Shown piece by piece: positions 61,859 through 64,000 of a stretch of 64,000 bases of DNA (the first letter of the stretch is position 1; each line of letters opens with the position of its first letter). Position numbers and translations under genes: made by a program. The notes beneath the pieces are model-generated. The model did not search any database. It saw only the letters and a list, made by a program, of their open reading frames with translations, and was not told where the DNA came from. This DNA comes from an uncultured Acidobacteriota bacterium (GTDB lineage: Bacteria > Acidobacteriota > Terriglobia > Bryobacterales > Bryobacteraceae): positions 186,001 to 250,000 of the forward strand of contig CADEFM010000006.1 in NCBI GenBank assembly GCA_902826605.1. Reading direction: 5' to 3'.

Positions 61859-62344
61859 ATGAGTCACGATCATCCCACCCATAGCGACCAGGTTTACGAT
61901 CACCCGATCGTTCACCACGATCCGAAAGAGGGCTACGACCATACCGAGCCGGCAGTAGGGGCTATCTTCGGCTTTGCGGTAGGGAGTGTCATATTGCTGA
62001 TACTGGTGATTGTTGCCGTGCAAGGCTACTTCGATCAGGTCTACCAACAGGCGATCAGCGAAAAGATTCTGACCGCGCCCAGCCTGCAATTGCAGGACGT
62101 ACGAAATCGCGACAACTGGAACATGTCGCACTACATGTACGGCGATTTGAACAAAGCCAGCGGACGCGTGCGGATTCCAGTGGACAAAGCCATGGAATTG
62201 TTCGCTCAGGAAGCCGGAGCGGGAAAACTGTTCTATCCCGCTAAGGCCACCGCGATCAAGAAGGAAGAGCCGGCGGCTGCACCGGCGGCGGGATCTGCTC
62301 CGTCGGCCGTTCCGGCGGCGGCGGGGGAAGCAAAGAAGCAGTAG
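61859..62344 (+). CDS. Small membrane protein of the act/cox cluster, function unknown
   Basis: This 161-aa protein has a His-rich N-terminus (SHDHPTHSDQVYDHPIVHHD), one membrane helix (about residues 35-55, FGFAVGSVILLILVIVAVQG) and a short soluble domain (NWNMSHYMYGDLNKASGRVR). A low-complexity Ala/Pro/Lys tail ends it. The histidines could bind copper or heme iron, but that is only a guess. Its place between actF and the SCO gene suggests a role in assembly or stability of the respiratory supercomplex. Confidence 0.75.
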   Translation: MSHDHPTHSDQVYDHPIVHHDPKEGYDHTEPAVGAIFGFAVGSVILLILVIVAVQGYFDQVYQQAISEKILTAPSLQLQDVRNRDNWNMSHYMYGDLNKASGRVRIPVDKAMELFAQEAGAGKLFYPAKATAIKKEEPAAAPAAGSAPSAVPAAAGEAKKQ

Positions 62345-62351
62345 CGACAGC

Positions 62352-63212
62352 ATGAATTTCATCCGGCACTACAGTATGACCCTTGCGCTGCTCGCAGCCG
62401 CGGCTGTGCCGCTATGCGCGCAGAAGTGGTCGGAGCCGGGCGAGGTGGGCGCGCTCCCGCCCAATATACTGCCCGCGCAACTGGTGGGTGTTGAAGTGGA
62501 AGAGCACCTGAACCTGCCGGTGGATTTGCAATTGGAGTTCATCGCTGAAAATGGCTATCCCGTTAAACTCGGCCAGTATTTTCACAAGGGCCGTCCGGTG
62601 GTGTTGAATCTGGTCTATTACACCTGTCCCATGCTGTGCAATTTGATTTTGAACGGCCAGACAGAGGCCATGCGGGAATTGCCGTGGACCCCCGGCGACG
62701 AATACGAAGTGGTCACCATCAGCATCAACCCGCAAGAAGGCTACGATATCGCGCGCCAGAAGAAGGCCATCTATCTGGCCAGTTATGACCGGCCCGCCCC
62801 GGGCTGGCATTTTCTGGTGGATAAAGACAACAACGCCAAGAAGCTGGCTGAGATGGCGGGGTTTCATTACCGCTACGATCCGAAAATCGCCCAATATGCC
62901 CATCCTTCCGCGATCATGATTTTGACGCCGGAAGGCCGCATGGCGCGTTACTTGTATGGCGTGCGATACCGCGCCCGTGATTTGCGCTTCGCCATCGCGG
63001 AAGCGTCGGAAGGCCGCATCACCAACGCCATCGAAAAGATTCTCTTGTTCTGTTATCACTACGATCCCAAAGCTAACGCCTATGTCTTGTTCGCCTCCAA
63101 TGTGATGCGCGGCGGCGGGATTCTGACGGTGATCTTGATCGCATTCTACTTGCGCCGCATGTTCCGCGCGGATCGGCAGCGAATGGCGCGGTTAAAGGAA
63201 GGTCTGGCATAA
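62352..63212 (+). CDS. SCO1/SenC-type copper chaperone
   Basis: This 286-aa protein has a signal peptide (MTLALLAAAAVPLCA), a thioredoxin-like SCO domain and a C-terminal membrane helix (ILTVILIAFYLRRMF). The copper site is complete: YYTCPMLCN (CxxxC, about residue 94) and the distant histidine in YAHPSAIMIL (about 190). It delivers copper to the CuA centre of the oxidase subunit II, which is encoded immediately after it (start codon adjacent to its stop). Confidence 0.93.
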   Translation: MNFIRHYSMTLALLAAAAVPLCAQKWSEPGEVGALPPNILPAQLVGVEVEEHLNLPVDLQLEFIAENGYPVKLGQYFHKGRPVVLNLVYYTCPMLCNLILNGQTEAMRELPWTPGDEYEVVTISINPQEGYDIARQKKAIYLASYDRPAPGWHFLVDKDNNAKKLAEMAGFHYRYDPKIAQYAHPSAIMILTPEGRMARYLYGVRYRARDLRFAIAEASEGRITNAIEKILLFCYHYDPKANAYVLFASNVMRGGGILTVILIAFYLRRMFRADRQRMARLKEGLA

Positions 63213-64000
63213 ATGGAGTGGCTTCGCGCATGGATGTTGCCCCCGCAGGGCTCTGAATTCGCCAAGGAAATCGACTTCGTCTACATGGGCATTTTCTGGC
63301 TCAGCGTAGTGTTGTTCTTCGGGATCGTCATTCCCATGTCGTATTTCGCGTGGCGCTATCGCTTTGTCCCCGGCCGCGTGACGCCTCACCAGACGCACAA
63401 TACGACACTCGAAGTGCTGTGGAGCGTGCTCCCGCTGCTGCTGTGCGTCGGTCTTTTTTTCTGGGGTCTGGTGGGATACCTAAAGTACATTGTGGCGCCC
63501 GGCGAGGCCATGGAAATCCAGGTGACCGCGCAGAAATGGCAATGGGCGTTTGAGTATCCGGACGGCACGCGCAGCTTGAATGAAGTCCACGTACCCGTGA
63601 ATAAGCCGGTGCGTTTTGTGATGACCAGCGTGGACGTATTGCACGATTTTTACGTCCCCGATATGCGCGTGAAGATGGACGTGATTCCGAACCGCTACAC
63701 CCAGATCTGGTTCACGCCGACCGTGACAGGCGAAAAGGTTTCCACCTGCGCCGAATATTGCGGCAAGGGCCATTCCGATATGCGCGCCAAGGTATTCGTC
63801 GACACCCAGGCGGATTACGACAAATGGATGGCGACCGGCGGAACGGAATATACGCAGTATCCTCCGGAGGAATGGGGAAAAATTCAATGGGAGCGCAAGG
63901 GCTGCCAGACGTGCCATAACATCGATGGCACGCGCAGCAAGGGTCCCAGTTGGAAAGGCATCTTCGGCAAGATGGAGAAGTTGAACAATGGTTCCACCGT
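63213..64000 (+). CDS. coxB: Cytochrome c oxidase subunit II with C-terminal cytochrome c domain, partial
   Basis: The ATG at 63213 directly follows the SCO stop, and the frame is open to the window end (262 codons). Two N-terminal membrane helices are seen (about residues 24-46 and 69-92). The cupredoxin domain has VTAQKWQWAFEYP, VLHDFYVPDMRVKMD and the CuA ligands CAEYCGKGHSDM (about 178). A heme-binding CQTCHNIDG (about 232) begins a fused cytochrome c domain cut by the edge, so the oxidase is caa3-type. This fits direct electron transfer from alternative complex III. Confidence 0.95.
   Translation, partial: MEWLRAWMLPPQGSEFAKEIDFVYMGIFWLSVVLFFGIVIPMSYFAWRYRFVPGRVTPHQTHNTTLEVLWSVLPLLLCVGLFFWGLVGYLKYIVAPGEAMEIQVTAQKWQWAFEYPDGTRSLNEVHVPVNKPVRFVMTSVDVLHDFYVPDMRVKMDVIPNRYTQIWFTPTVTGEKVSTCAEYCGKGHSDMRAKVFVDTQADYDKWMATGGTEYTQYPPEEWGKIQWERKGCQTCHNIDGTRSKGPSWKGIFGKMEKLNNGST

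Noticed and set aside
1..64000. tRNA or rRNA genes, CRISPR arrays, insertion sequences and prophage
   Set aside because: Reading the intergenic regions by eye, I found no cloverleaf with a T-arm consensus, no regularly spaced repeats, and no transposase, integrase or phage structural genes. A dedicated tRNA and ncRNA scan was not possible.

Overview
The window looks like chromosomal DNA of an acidobacterium, probably from the Solibacter/Bryobacter side of the phylum. This is inferred from gene content, not from a marker-gene tree. The evidence is a complete alternative complex III (act) operon running into a caa3-type oxidase, a multifunctional 2-oxoglutarate enzyme with the E2 and E1 parts in one chain, LpxD and several outer-membrane or secreted proteins (a diderm), many secreted proteins of unknown function, and a moderately high G+C content. 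I see no rRNA, tRNA, CRISPR array, phage or intact insertion sequence. Most of the DNA is ordinary core genome, with one decayed accessory patch at about 31.8-33.3 kb.

Layout. 1-5.6 kb: a minus-strand pair, a GAF-fused alpha-glucan phosphorylase and a very large protein that I read as a PPi-type PEP carboxykinase cut by the window edge. 5.8-12 kb: an ABC exporter, a secreted protein with kinase-like motifs, a phospholipase-D-like protein with a puzzling start, a secreted unknown and a phosphoesterase. 11.7-16.3 kb: a cNMP/DUF294 protein with an exonuclease, a secretin and a flavin reductase. 16.4-20 kb: rpmI, rplT, zapB-like and zapA, then divergent trpS and an RNA m5U methyltransferase gene. 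20-25.5 kb: a tight minus-strand run aroC-def-fmt-argJ-unknown-tolC. 25.5-31.2 kb: a response regulator, an MFS pump and kgd.

31.2-33.4 kb: a phosphoesterase, a Phd/VapC toxin-antitoxin pair behind a perfect palindrome, then relics of a second VapC and of another gene. 33.4-36.4 kb: lpxD, a LOG-family protein and a PHP-domain protein. 36.7-42.5 kb: a PEGA-repeat membrane protein, a NodB-like deacetylase, an acyl carrier protein, a ketosynthase and an MFS transporter, packed as one likely operon. This is the least explained system here. 42.7-47.8 kb: a phosphomannomutase-type enzyme, an envelope-stress set (DUF883 protein, a frameshifted YqjE-like gene, a BON protein), a class I aldolase and a solitary HipA-like kinase. 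47.9-54.2 kb: a histone-H1-like protein, an MltD-type transglycosylase, a GDP-mannose-epimerase-like enzyme divergent from a membrane glycosyltransferase, and a histidine kinase.

54.4-64 kb: actA-B-C-D-E-F, a small membrane protein, a SCO-type copper chaperone and coxB with a C-terminal cytochrome c domain. Together these carry electrons from quinol through alternative complex III to a terminal oxidase. Upstream, glycogen breakdown (glgP), PEP metabolism, the class I aldolase and kgd give a partial picture of central carbon flow.
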